A stretch of 64,000 nt of DNA from Sporomusa termitida (GTDB taxonomy: Bacteria > Bacillota > Negativicutes > Sporomusales > Sporomusaceae): NCBI RefSeq assembly GCF_007641255.1, contig NZ_CP036259.1, positions 5,024,501 through 5,088,500 of the forward strand, given 5' to 3'. Positions within the stretch are counted from its first letter, which is position 1; the number at the start of each line of letters is the position of its first letter. Positions 24,686 to 32,941 of the stretch are shown in pieces. The notes under the pieces were generated by a model. That model was not told the origin of the DNA. It saw only the letters and a list, made by a program, of their open reading frames with translations, and searched no databases. Position numbers and translations under genes: made by a program.

Positions 24686-25714
24686 ATGATGATACATTGG
24701 CAGGAAATAATCGGACATGATGATAATGTGAGCATCATCAGGGCAATGCTGCTGGCCGATAAAGTGCCGCATGCGCTATTGTTTACCGGTCCGGCGGGTG
24801 TTGGCAAAAGTCTGGCCGCAACCTTGCTGGCTGCCGGCATCTTATGCGGCGGTACCGGTGCCAAGCCCTGCGGGGTCTGCCAGGCGTGCCTGGTGTTCAA
24901 CCGCAGTGCCCACCCCGACTTTGTACTGGTGCGGCCTGACGGCCGGGCAATTAAGATTGACCAGATCCGCAGGCTGCAGCACTTTGCGGCGTTAACTCCG
25001 GCTATGGGTTTACGGCGGGTGTGTCTGATTGAGGAGGCAGAGCTGATGACGGTTCAGGCTGCTAATAGTTTACTCAAATTATTAGAGGAGCCTCCCCCCG
25101 GCTTTGTGTTTATCCTCGTGGCCGGGATAGCACAGCCGTTGCTGCCGACAATTTTATCCCGCTGCCAAAAGATTCAATTTCAGCCGCTGGCATCAAGTTT
25201 GCTTGCCCAGACCCTGATTGCCAGAGGCTATGTACCGGCAGCGGCCAAGGTTGCTGCCCGGTTAAGCGGCGGCCGCATGGGGGCGGCACTCGAATTATTG
25301 GCGCCTGAGGGTTTGATGAACCGGAATAAGGCGATTGAATTATTAGACAGTCTGCGGGAAAAGCGGCTGGCGGCTGTGTGGGAGCGGGCACTCACGCTTG
25401 ACAGCCTTGACACGAAGGAAGTCGTAGGCATTCTGGAGTTTTTGGTATATTTATTGCGCGATATTGTACTGGTAGCCGGCAGGCATAGTGAGCATTTAAT
25501 ATATAATACTGATTGTATGGCCCAGTTAAAGGACTGGGCGGGCCATTGGCCGGAAAAACAAAATATTTTGGCGATCAGGGCCGTGAAGGATACGATACGG
25601 GCGATTCACGGTAATGCCAATACCCGGCTGGCTATCGAGGCGTTACTCTTACATTTGCAGGATTTAACGGAAAAGGAGATTAAGTATGTTGACAGTAGTG
25701 GGAATCCGCTTTAA
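24686..25714 (+). CDS. holB: DNA polymerase III delta-prime subunit
   Basis: A 342-residue clamp-loader AAA+ protein. Walker A is GPAGVGKS (35-42), a zinc-binding cysteine module (CGGTGAKPCGVCQAC) follows near 54-66, and the SRC motif lies in TILSRCQKIQF. It helps load the sliding clamp with tau and delta. The family's order and length fit. The ATG follows the yaaR stop without a gap, and no clear ribosome site is visible, so translational coupling is likely. The second ATG at 24689 is equally possible. The 3' end overlaps ricT by 29 nt. Confidence 0.92.
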   Translation: MMIHWQEIIGHDDNVSIIRAMLLADKVPHALLFTGPAGVGKSLAATLLAAGILCGGTGAKPCGVCQACLVFNRSAHPDFVLVRPDGRAIKIDQIRRLQHFAALTPAMGLRRVCLIEEAELMTVQAANSLLKLLEEPPPGFVFILVAGIAQPLLPTILSRCQKIQFQPLASSLLAQTLIARGYVPAAAKVAARLSGGRMGAALELLAPEGLMNRNKAIELLDSLREKRLAAVWERALTLDSLDTKEVVGILEFLVYLLRDIVLVAGRHSEHLIYNTDCMAQLKDWAGHWPEKQNILAIRAVKDTIRAIHGNANTRLAIEALLLHLQDLTEKEIKYVDSSGNPL

Positions 25715-26495
25715 AAAGGCGGGTAAAATATATTATTTTGATCCAGGCGGTATGGAAATAACTGCCGGGGAGCATGTCATTGTAGAAACTGCGAGGGGTC
25801 TGGAGTTTGGTGATGTAGTCGTTGGGCCGCGGCAAGTGGAAGACAGTCAGATTGTAGCGCCTCTGAAGCCGGTACTGCGTAAAGCGACACCGGAAGATGA
25901 GGAGAAAGTCAATGATAACCGGAAAAAAGAGAAAGAAGCCTTTAAAATCTGCGAACAAAAAATCCAGGCCCATGATTTACCAATGAACCTGGTGGATGTG
26001 GAATATACTTTTGATGTAAATAAGATTATTTTCTACTTTACGGCGGAGGGCCGGATAGACTTTCGCGAGCTGGTAAAGGATTTGGCCAGCGTTTTCCGTA
26101 CCCGGATTGAACTCCGGCAAATCGGTGTCCGGGATGAGGCTAAATTAATGAACGGGATTGGTTGCTGCGGCCGCTCGCTGTGTTGTGCAACCTTCCTGGG
26201 AGATTTTGAACCAGTGTCCATCCGGATGGCCAAAGATCAGCATCTGTCGCTTAACCCTACTAAAATCTCCGGTATCTGCGGCCGCCTGATGTGCTGCCTG
26301 AAGTACGAAAATGACTGCTATGGCGGCTGCTGTGCAAAAAAGGTGGTGGCGCCGGCGGTTGGCAAGGAGGTTGTTACTGTCGAGGGTGAAGGCAAGGTAT
26401 TAACAATTAACCAGCAGAAACGGACGGCAACCATTGCGCTGCCTGAAGGAAAAACGTTAATTATTCCGTGGGATGAGGTAGTGGAAAAAGAATAA
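25686..26495 (+). CDS. ricT: RicT (YaaT), PSP1-domain protein
   Basis: A 269-residue PSP1-domain protein. Residues 1-85 form a beta-rich N-terminal region and the PSP1 core follows. The cysteine clusters CCGRSLCC (about 160-167), CGRLMCC (about 199-205) and CYGGCC (about 213-218) are the ones that hold iron-sulfur clusters in the Bacillus RicAFT complex, which controls RNase Y mRNA processing and entry to competence and sporulation. RicA and RicF are not in the window. The start at 25686 overlaps the end of holB and has AAGGAGA 6 nt upstream. It overlaps the next gene by one base. Confidence 0.93.
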   Translation: MLTVVGIRFKKAGKIYYFDPGGMEITAGEHVIVETARGLEFGDVVVGPRQVEDSQIVAPLKPVLRKATPEDEEKVNDNRKKEKEAFKICEQKIQAHDLPMNLVDVEYTFDVNKIIFYFTAEGRIDFRELVKDLASVFRTRIELRQIGVRDEAKLMNGIGCCGRSLCCATFLGDFEPVSIRMAKDQHLSLNPTKISGICGRLMCCLKYENDCYGGCCAKKVVAPAVGKEVVTVEGEGKVLTINQQKRTATIALPEGKTLIIPWDEVVEKE

Positions 26496-27244
26496 TGGCA
26501 GCTGACGAGATTCGGTTAAAACCGGGTGAACGGGTAGATGACCTTGTTATTAATAATATGAAACTAATTCAGCATCCTGACGAGTTTTGCTTCTCGCTGG
26601 ATGCTGTGCTATTGGCGCAGTTTGCCAGCCTGCGCGCAGGCTGTGAGGTGATAGACCTTGGGGCCGGCACCGGGGTTATCGGCTTGTTGCTGCTGGCACG
26701 GGGCGCCGCTGCGGTTACCGGTGTGGAGCTGAATGCGGCGATGGCCGATAGGGCTTGCCGGTCGGCGACCAGTAATGGTCTGGCCGATAGGCTTACCATG
26801 ATCCATGGCGACCTGCGGCAGGTGAAAGAGTTCTTGCCCGGCGGCTGCTTTGAACTGGTTGTTGCCAATCCGCCGTATCGCCCCGTAGGGAGCGGCTATA
26901 TAAGCCCCAATAGCCGGGTAGCCATGGCGCGGCATGAGGTGACAGCAAATCTGGCCGATGTTGTTGCGGCCGCGAAATATCTGGTAAAGTACCGCGGCCG
27001 GTTTGCGATGGTGCACCGGCCGGAACGGCTGGCGGAAATTACGCTGGCGATGTGTGCGGCCGGCCTTGAACCGAAGCGGCTGCAGTTTGTGTATCCGGCG
27101 GCCGGCAAAAAGCCCAACATGCTGCTTATCGAGGGGGTGCGGGGGGCCAGACCGGGAATTGATGTATTGCCGGCCTTAATTGTATATACTACTGATGGGA
27201 ACTATAGTGAAGATATCATGAAGTTTTATAGTCAGGACAGGTGA
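26495..27244 (+). CDS. tRNA1(Val) (adenine-N6) methyltransferase-like (YabB)
   Basis: A 249-residue class I SAM methyltransferase. The SAM site is VIDLGAGTGVIGLLLL (about 50-65), VELNA is the acidic loop, and NPPYRP (about 128-133) is the adenine-N6 catalytic motif. It is the YabB/TrmN6 type that modifies adenine 37 of tRNA-Val. The start codon overlaps the ricT stop (TAATG), showing translational coupling. In Bacillus, yabA lies between yaaT and yabB; here it is missing. GIY-YIG yazA, usually after it, is absent too. Confidence 0.87.
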   Translation: MAADEIRLKPGERVDDLVINNMKLIQHPDEFCFSLDAVLLAQFASLRAGCEVIDLGAGTGVIGLLLLARGAAAVTGVELNAAMADRACRSATSNGLADRLTMIHGDLRQVKEFLPGGCFELVVANPPYRPVGSGYISPNSRVAMARHEVTANLADVVAAAKYLVKYRGRFAMVHRPERLAEITLAMCAAGLEPKRLQFVYPAAGKKPNMLLIEGVRGARPGIDVLPALIVYTTDGNYSEDIMKFYSQDR

Positions 27245-27249
27245 CTTTT

Positions 27250-28116
27250 GTGACGATAACAACCGGCAAAGGGACTCTCTATCTATGCCCTACACCGCTC
27301 GGCAATCTGGAGGACATGACTTTCCGGGCTGTCCGGGTGCTAAAGGAGGCGGCAGCCATTGCCGCTGAAGATACCAGACATACACGTAAGCTATTAAATC
27401 ACTTTGCTATCCATGTGCCGCTGATCAGCTATCATGAGCATAATAAGGAGGAACGGGGGCCTGAACTCATCCGGCGCCTGTTAGAGGGTGAAACCATTGC
27501 ACTGGTTAGTGACGCCGGTATGCCGGCCATCTCTGATCCCGGGGCTGACCTGGTGAAGCTGGCCGTTAGGAACAGCGTGCCGGTCGTGCCGCTGCCGGGG
27601 CCCAATGCGGGGCTGACGGCCCTGATTGCCTCCGGACTTGACACCAATCATTTTACATTTATCGGATTTTTGCCAAAAACCAATAAACACCGGCGGGACA
27701 GGCTGGCCAGCCTGGCGAGCCAGCCCTACACCCTCATATTTTACGAAGCGCCACACCGGGTGCGAGCAACTTTACAGGAGCTAAAGAGCGCTATGGGAAA
27801 CAGGCAGGCGGCTGTTGCCCGGGAATTGACGAAAAAATTCGAGGAATTTGTCCGTGGTGACCTGGACAGTATCGGCCGGCATTTTACCGAGAATCAACCC
27901 CGGGGTGAATTTACGATTCTGGTAGCCGGCTGTCCGGCGGAGGATAAACCGGCGGGAGAAGCAGCGGCGTTGACTGATGCTGATGTAATCCAGGCTGTTG
28001 CCGGGCTTATGCACCGGGGGCTACATAAAAAAGACGCCATCCGTGAGGTGGCGTCGCAGAAAGGTCTACCGAAAAGAGTGGTATACCAGGCTGTTCTCGA
28101 CAGCGATTTAATCTAA
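27250..28116 (+). CDS. rsmI: 16S rRNA (cytidine1402-2'-O)-methyltransferase
   Basis: A protein of about 288 residues of the tetrapyrrole methylase fold. YLCPTPLGNLEDMTFRAV, AEDTRHTRKLLNHF, LVSDAGMPAISDPG and PGPNAGLTALIASGL are the RsmI blocks, and GFLPKTNKHRRDRL follows. It adds the 2'-O-methyl group to C1402 of 16S rRNA. The frame opens with GTG 27241, but AGGTGA (27239-27244) stands 5 nt before GTG 27250, which is the preferred start. The gene overlaps or touches the methyltransferase gene upstream and converges on abrB. Confidence 0.93.
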   Translation: MTITTGKGTLYLCPTPLGNLEDMTFRAVRVLKEAAAIAAEDTRHTRKLLNHFAIHVPLISYHEHNKEERGPELIRRLLEGETIALVSDAGMPAISDPGADLVKLAVRNSVPVVPLPGPNAGLTALIASGLDTNHFTFIGFLPKTNKHRRDRLASLASQPYTLIFYEAPHRVRATLQELKSAMGNRQAAVARELTKKFEEFVRGDLDSIGRHFTENQPRGEFTILVAGCPAEDKPAGEAAALTDADVIQAVAGLMHRGLHKKDAIREVASQKGLPKRVVYQAVLDSDLI

Positions 28117-28122
28117 ACTGGC

Positions 28123-28371
28123 TTATACCGCTTTATTGCCCATAGATTCAAGGCACTCTTTGCAAACATTCTTGTTTTTAAAATTGGTTACATCGGCGGC
28201 ATTACCACAAAATACACAGGCGGGTTCATATTTCCGCAGAATGATGCGGTCACTGTCCACATAAATTTCCAGGGCGTCTTTTTCTTCAATATCCAGAGTC
28301 CGACGCAATTCAATAGGAATTACCACCCTACCTAGCTCGTCCACTTTACGTACTATACCAGTTGATTTCAT
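28123..28371 (-). CDS. abrB: AbrB-family transition-state regulator
   Basis: An 82-residue regulator. The N-terminal swapped-hairpin DNA-binding domain is MKSTGIVRKVDELGRVVIPIE, the AbrB signature. The C-terminal half carries CVFCG and CKEC, two CxxC pairs that look like a small zinc knuckle, as in many clostridial relatives. AbrB represses post-exponential and sporulation genes. A frame start at 28389 is rejected: GGGAG lies 8 nt before ATG 28371. Position before metG matches Bacillus. It has its own promoter at 28449-28477. Confidence 0.93.
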   Translation of the reverse strand: MKSTGIVRKVDELGRVVIPIELRRTLDIEEKDALEIYVDSDRIILRKYEPACVFCGNAADVTNFKNKNVCKECLESMGNKAV

Positions 28372-28448
28372 TTTTCTTTCTCCCTTCATACTCCATTATA
28401 ATTTAATAACCTTTAATCAACAAGATTCGACAAAACCTACTCAACTAA

Positions 28449-28477
28449 ATAATACCAAATATTACAATGCTTGTCAA
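28449..28477 (-). promoter_or_regulatory. Promoter of abrB
   Basis: On the minus strand TTGACA (28477-28472), 17-nt spacer, TATTAT (28454-28449). Confidence 0.8.
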
Positions 28478-28584
28478 CCTAGAATTTTCCAAATGGCAAA
28501 TTATTTTTGAATTGCAGGTAAACCTGTGTATAAAAACACTGTACATTGTCATATGATACTACTTTATGTCGAAAAAGGCAACTG

Positions 28585-28613
28585 TTGACAATTATGATAA
28601 CAATGTCTATAAT
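28585..28613 (+). promoter_or_regulatory. Consensus sigma-A promoter of metG
   Basis: TTGACA (28585-28590), 17-nt spacer and TATAAT (28608-28613) match the consensus at all 12 positions. The leader is only about 40 nt, so there is no room for a T-box or SAM riboswitch. Confidence 0.9.
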
Positions 28614-28657
28614 TGGTAAAATATACGAAAAGCGCGTTATGCTACAAGGAGGATCTT

Positions 28658-30592
28658 ATGCCGAAAAAACCCTTTTATATTACAACCCCGATTTATTATC
28701 CCAGTGACCGGTTGCATATCGGCCATGCCTATTGCACTACGGTTGCCGATGCCATTGCCCGCTATAAACGACTAGCCGGGTTTGATGTGCTGTTTCTGAC
28801 CGGCTCGGACGAACACGGACAGAAAATTCAGCGCAAGGCCGCAGAAAACAATACCACTCCGCAGGCTTATGTGGATAAGATTGTAGCGTCATTTAAACAT
28901 CTGTGGGAAAAGCTTAATATATCTAATGATGATTTTATCCGTACTACCGAGCCGCGCCATCATGAGCTGGTACAGGCCGTATTTCAAAAAATCTATGATC
29001 AGGGCGACATTTATAAAGCCGAATATGAGGGGTGGTATTGTACGCCCTGCGAGACCTTTTGGATGGAGCGGCAGCTTAATGAGGGAAAATGCCCGGATTG
29101 CGGCCGGGCTGTTGAGATTGTGAAGGAAGAAAGCTACTTCTTCCGGATGTCCAAGTATCAGGAACGGTTACTGGACTATATAGAAGAAAATCCCGAATTC
29201 ATTCAGCCGACATCCCGCCGCAATGAGATGATTAACTTTATTAAAGGCGGCCTGGAGGACCTGTGTGTATCACGAACTACCTTTGACTGGGGCATACCTG
29301 TTCCGTTTGATACCAAACATGTGGTGTATGTGTGGTTTGATGCGCTGACCAATTATATTACGGCGGCCGGCTACCTGCATGACCGGGAGAAATTCGCTAA
29401 ATACTGGCCGGCTGATATTCATCTGGTTGGCAAGGAGATAGTCCGTTTTCACAGCATTATCTGGCCGGTTATTTTAATGGCGCTGGGGGTAGATCTCCCG
29501 AAGATGGTATACGGCCATGGCTGGCTGGTTGTGGAAGGCGATAAAATGTCCAAATCCAAAGGCAATGTCATTGATCCGCTGGCTTTGATCGATGAGTTCG
29601 GGCCTGATGCCATCAGGTATTTCCTGCTGCGGGAAATTACCCTGGGGCTTGACGGCAACTTCTCACGGGATGCCCTGATTAACCGGATTAATGCCGATCT
29701 GGCTAATGATCTGGGCAACCTGCTGCATCGCAGCCTAAGTATGATTGGCCGGTTTAACGGCGGTGTAATCGAGGCCCCCGGTGGAACGGATGCTATTGAC
29801 CAGGAGCTTATCGAATTGGCGCGCATTACTGCTGCTCAGTATGAAAAACACATGGAATATCAGGATATTAACGCGGCGCTGAAAGATGTCTGGACACTGA
29901 TCGGGCGCACGAATAAATATATTGATGAGACCGGGCCGTGGGCACTGGCCAAAGACCCGGCTAAAAAAGGCCGGCTTAATACGGTACTGTTTAATCTGGC
30001 GGAAGTGCTCAGAATTGTTGCTATCCTTATTTCACCGTTTACCCCTGTAACCGCGCCTAAGATCTGGCGGCAGCTTGGTCTTGCCTCTGATTTCGCCAGC
30101 GTAACCCTGGGCGAGGCGCAAGCCTGGGGACGTTTGCCGGCCGGGACTGTGGTTGCCAAGCCGGAACCCATTTTTCCACGCATTGAAGAACAGCCGGAGG
30201 AACAGGCGGAAACCAAGCCTGTGGACAAAGCGGCAGCAGTGGCAGCAGCTGATGCGCCGCAAGCGCCGGGCCTGCCGGAGATTACTATTGACGAATTTGC
30301 CAAAGTTGATCTGAGGGTGGCTAAAGTCCTGGCTGCCGAAAAGGTTAAAAAAACTGACAAACTGCTGTTATTAACCGTTGATCTGGGTACCGAACAGCGG
30401 ACTATTATTTCCGGGATTGCCAAGCATTATGAGCCTGAACAGCTTGTGGGCCAGAATGTCGTCATGGTCGTCAATCTAAAACCGGCTAAGATCCGGGGGA
30501 TTGAGTCCCGGGGTATGGTTTTGGCAGCCGTTGGCGATGACCGGCTGCAGCTGGTTACTGCCGATATGCCGGCCGGCAGTAAGGTGAGATAA
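28658..30592 (+). CDS. metG: Methionyl-tRNA synthetase
   Basis: A 644-residue class I synthetase. HIGH is at 20-23 (LHIGHAYCTT), the zinc knuckle CTPC...CPDC lies near 125-145, KMSKS near 295, and a C-terminal EMAP/Trbp111-like tRNA-binding domain (about 540-644) is joined by an Ala/Gln/Glu-rich linker near 510-540. It charges tRNA-Met. The frame runs upstream to 28613, but AAGGAGGA stands directly before ATG 28658, and the promoter's -10 box covers the upstream codons. tatD follows after 1 nt. Confidence 0.95.
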   Translation: MPKKPFYITTPIYYPSDRLHIGHAYCTTVADAIARYKRLAGFDVLFLTGSDEHGQKIQRKAAENNTTPQAYVDKIVASFKHLWEKLNISNDDFIRTTEPRHHELVQAVFQKIYDQGDIYKAEYEGWYCTPCETFWMERQLNEGKCPDCGRAVEIVKEESYFFRMSKYQERLLDYIEENPEFIQPTSRRNEMINFIKGGLEDLCVSRTTFDWGIPVPFDTKHVVYVWFDALTNYITAAGYLHDREKFAKYWPADIHLVGKEIVRFHSIIWPVILMALGVDLPKMVYGHGWLVVEGDKMSKSKGNVIDPLALIDEFGPDAIRYFLLREITLGLDGNFSRDALINRINADLANDLGNLLHRSLSMIGRFNGGVIEAPGGTDAIDQELIELARITAAQYEKHMEYQDINAALKDVWTLIGRTNKYIDETGPWALAKDPAKKGRLNTVLFNLAEVLRIVAILISPFTPVTAPKIWRQLGLASDFASVTLGEAQAWGRLPAGTVVAKPEPIFPRIEEQPEEQAETKPVDKAAAVAAADAPQAPGLPEITIDEFAKVDLRVAKVLAAEKVKKTDKLLLLTVDLGTEQRTIISGIAKHYEPEQLVGQNVVMVVNLKPAKIRGIESRGMVLAAVGDDRLQLVTADMPAGSKVR

Positions 30593-30593
30593 G

Positions 30594-31361
30594 ATGCTCT
30601 TTGACTCGCATGCCCACCTTGACGATAAAAGGTTTGCTGATGACCGGAGGGCGGTAATCGACCGGGCGGCAGAAGCCGGCCTGGTTGGGATCATTAATGC
30701 CGGGGCCTGTATGGAATCATCGGCCCGCTCCGTCGCGCTGGCAGCTGAGCATGATATCATTTTTGCGGCGGTCGGTATTCATCCGCATGATGCCCGGGAT
30801 GCTAAGGATGAGGATTATGAACAGCTGGCTGCCTGGCATTCTTTGCCGAAGGTAGTGGCTGTTGGTGAGATTGGCTTAGACTATTATTATGATTTGTCAC
30901 CGCGCGCGGTACAGCAGCAGGTGTTTATCCGTCAGCTTGATGTGGCCCGCCAGCTTAACAAGCCGGTTATTATTCATGACCGGGATGCCCATGGTGATAT
31001 CCTGGCCATTGTGAAGAAAGAAGCTAAAGGACTGACCGGGGTATTTCATTGTTTTTCCGGCAGTTGGGAGATGGCGAAAGAGGTCATTAAACTTGGTTTC
31101 TATGTATCATTTGCCGGCCCGGTAACATTTGCTAAAGACGGTAAGCTAAAAGAGGTGGCAGCCAATATACCGTTGGAACGCCTGCTGGTTGAAACCGACT
31201 GCCCCTATCTGACCCCGCAGCCCTTCCGGGGGCGCCGCAATGAACCGGCCTATGTTACGTTTACGGCAGCCGAGGTGGCCCGGGTGCGAGGGCTGGAACC
31301 GGCGGCGCTGGCCGAGGCGGCAACGGCCAATACGAAACGCCTGTTTGGCCTTGGCTGTTAG
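30594..31361 (+). CDS. TatD family metal-dependent hydrolase (YabD)
   Basis: A 255-residue TIM-barrel hydrolase. FDSHAHLDD (2-10) gives the first metal His pair; GEIGLDYY, HDRDAHGD, GVFHCFSG and LVETDCPYLTPQPFRGRRNEP are the remaining metal and family motifs. TatD proteins are 3'-5' exonucleases or deoxyribonucleases. GGTGAGA overlaps the metG stop and precedes the ATG by 5 nt, so the two are co-transcribed. Order metG-tatD-yabE is conserved with Bacillus. A hairpin terminator follows. Confidence 0.92.
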   Translation: MLFDSHAHLDDKRFADDRRAVIDRAAEAGLVGIINAGACMESSARSVALAAEHDIIFAAVGIHPHDARDAKDEDYEQLAAWHSLPKVVAVGEIGLDYYYDLSPRAVQQQVFIRQLDVARQLNKPVIIHDRDAHGDILAIVKKEAKGLTGVFHCFSGSWEMAKEVIKLGFYVSFAGPVTFAKDGKLKEVAANIPLERLLVETDCPYLTPQPFRGRRNEPAYVTFTAAEVARVRGLEPAALAEAATANTKRLFGLGC

Positions 31362-31414
31362 CAAGCAGCCCGGGGCAAGGTCTAAAACATGTTGTACCAG
31401 GAATAAAATGGAAG

Positions 31415-31459
31415 TCGGGCGAATATCTTACAATAGTGAAGAATTTCGCCCGATTTTTT
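31415..31459 (+). terminator. Terminator after tatD
   Basis: TCGGGCGAA (31415-31423) pairs with TTCGCCCGA (31445-31453), followed by six T. Confidence 0.88.
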
Positions 31460-31535
31460 ATATGTATAAATTTACCATAAACTGGTAATACTCCTAATAG
31501 AGAGTGGATAATTATGGTTATGTTCTGTCAGTTTT

Positions 31536-31564
31536 TTGACAGATTGACCATGTTATGATATAAT
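31536..31564 (+). promoter_or_regulatory. Consensus sigma-A promoter of the yabE-like gene
   Basis: TTGACA (31536-31541), 17-nt spacer, TATAAT (31559-31564), a full consensus match. Confidence 0.88.
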
Positions 31565-31592
31565 TGATTGGCTCGCAGAAAGGGGGGTATTC

Positions 31593-32582
31593 ATGAGTGA
31601 TGAAATGTCTGTACTGACAAAGTACAGGAACAGGAAAGCGGTAATTGTTATCGCGCTGCTCCTAGCATCACTAGTGGCAACCGGATTTGTTTGGGCGTAT
31701 AAAAACGTACATATTGTAGCAGATGAGCAAACGTATAGTGTCAATACACTCTATAAAAGTCCGCACAAAATATTAAATCAAGCCGGCATTACGCTTAGCC
31801 CTGAAGACGAAATCAGATTGTCGACAGCCAGTGTAACTACCGGGACCGTTATCGAGGTATTCCGGGCTATACCGGTAACAGTAACTTATCAGGGTAAAAC
31901 CACCAGTATCCTTACCGGTAAGCCGACTGTCCGGGAGGTTGCCGACCAACTGGGAATTCCTCAGGCCAAAATCAGATTAATGCCTGAGGACAGCACCAGG
32001 CCTGTTGCCGGGATGAGCATCCGGGCCGTCACGTTAAGTGAGAGCATTGAAGAGCAGGAAACTCCTGATTTGTATCAAATTGTCCGTCAGCCTGACGCTA
32101 CCCTGGAAAAAGGCGTGGAGGAGACTGTACAGGCCGGTGAAAACGGCGTAAAGAAAGCTACCGTCCGCGTCCGCTTTGAAGATGGAGCTAAGGTGGCGGC
32201 CGATGTGCTGGCCGAAACTGTGGCCGTAAGCTCGAAGCCGCAGATCATCCGGGTAGGTACCCGGGATATTGTCGACACCTCACGCGGGACTATGCGCTTC
32301 CGGGACGTCCGCTACATGGAGGCCAGCGCTTATCTGCCGACAGATGGTTCGGCCCAGGGACTGACAGCAACAGGTATTTACGCCCGGCGGGGGATTGTGG
32401 CCGTCGACCCGGCGGTAATACCGCTCGGCACCCATGTGTATGTTCCCGGTTACGGGATGGGACTGGCCGCTGATACCGGCGGCGCCATTGTGGGCGACAA
32501 GATCGACCTGTGTATGGAGAATGCCAGTGAGGCCTGGCGCTTTGGGCGCCGGATGGTAAAAGTATATGTGTTAGCCGATTAG
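31593..32582 (+). CDS. YabE-like cell-wall protein: DUF348, G5 and 3D domains
   Basis: A 329-residue protein. One hydrophobic helix near residues 17-36 is a signal anchor. Two DUF348 repeats follow (about 45-85 and 95-150), then a G5 domain (about 155-230) and a C-terminal 3D domain (about 240-329) with Asp residues in AVDPAVIPLGTHVYVPGYG and AADTGGAIVGDKIDLCM. The 3D domain resembles the MltA/RpfB-type catalytic region, so it may cleave glycan strands at the cell surface. In Bacillus the yabE gene lies in this spot. AAGGGGGG stands before the ATG. An effective terminator follows. Confidence 0.88.
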   Translation: MSDEMSVLTKYRNRKAVIVIALLLASLVATGFVWAYKNVHIVADEQTYSVNTLYKSPHKILNQAGITLSPEDEIRLSTASVTTGTVIEVFRAIPVTVTYQGKTTSILTGKPTVREVADQLGIPQAKIRLMPEDSTRPVAGMSIRAVTLSESIEEQETPDLYQIVRQPDATLEKGVEETVQAGENGVKKATVRVRFEDGAKVAADVLAETVAVSSKPQIIRVGTRDIVDTSRGTMRFRDVRYMEASAYLPTDGSAQGLTATGIYARRGIVAVDPAVIPLGTHVYVPGYGMGLAADTGGAIVGDKIDLCMENASEAWRFGRRMVKVYVLAD

Positions 32583-32586
32583 CGAC

Positions 32587-32628
32587 AACCGCCTGTAACC
32601 CTGGAATTTGGGGTCGCAGGCGGTTTTT
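32587..32628 (+). terminator. Terminator after the yabE-like gene
   Basis: AACCGCCTG (32587-32595) pairs with CAGGCGGTT (32617-32625), followed by TTT. Confidence 0.88.
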
Positions 32629-32941
32629 GTGTGCCTGGGTGAAGCCGCAGTCGATAAAAAGAAGCATGGGGACGTTCATTTTGCTTCGCGGGAGAAGCCT
32701 TGGATATTGAAAAAAATTAGGCAACGGGATTTGTAAGCATAACTGCAGCAATACTATAGGAGAGTTGTGACTTGTCTAGCATTGTAGGCTATAATGAGTG
32801 CTTTTGCCTCAGCAGATGGTGAGGATGCCTGGTGCCGGCAGACGCTCTTGCTGCCGGTGAAAACTGTTGCAAGGACAGCGGGCAGGAGTCAGGCTATAGG
32901 GCAGCGAATTCTAAGAGGATTATTATTATATAGCCGAAGGG
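32629..32941. other. Leader region of the ABC exporter gene
   Basis: About 310 bp. A promoter, GTGACT (32767-32772), 17-nt spacer, TATAAT (32790-32795), starts an approximately 140-nt leader. It contains a stem CCGGCA/TGCCGG (about 32834-32858) and a GGGCAGGAGTCAGG stretch near 32880. I recognise no riboswitch class; a structured leader is possible. Confidence 0.4.

Noticed and set aside
28614-28657. T-box or SAM riboswitch before metG
   Set aside because: The leader from the consensus promoter to the ATG is only about 40 nt, too short for either.
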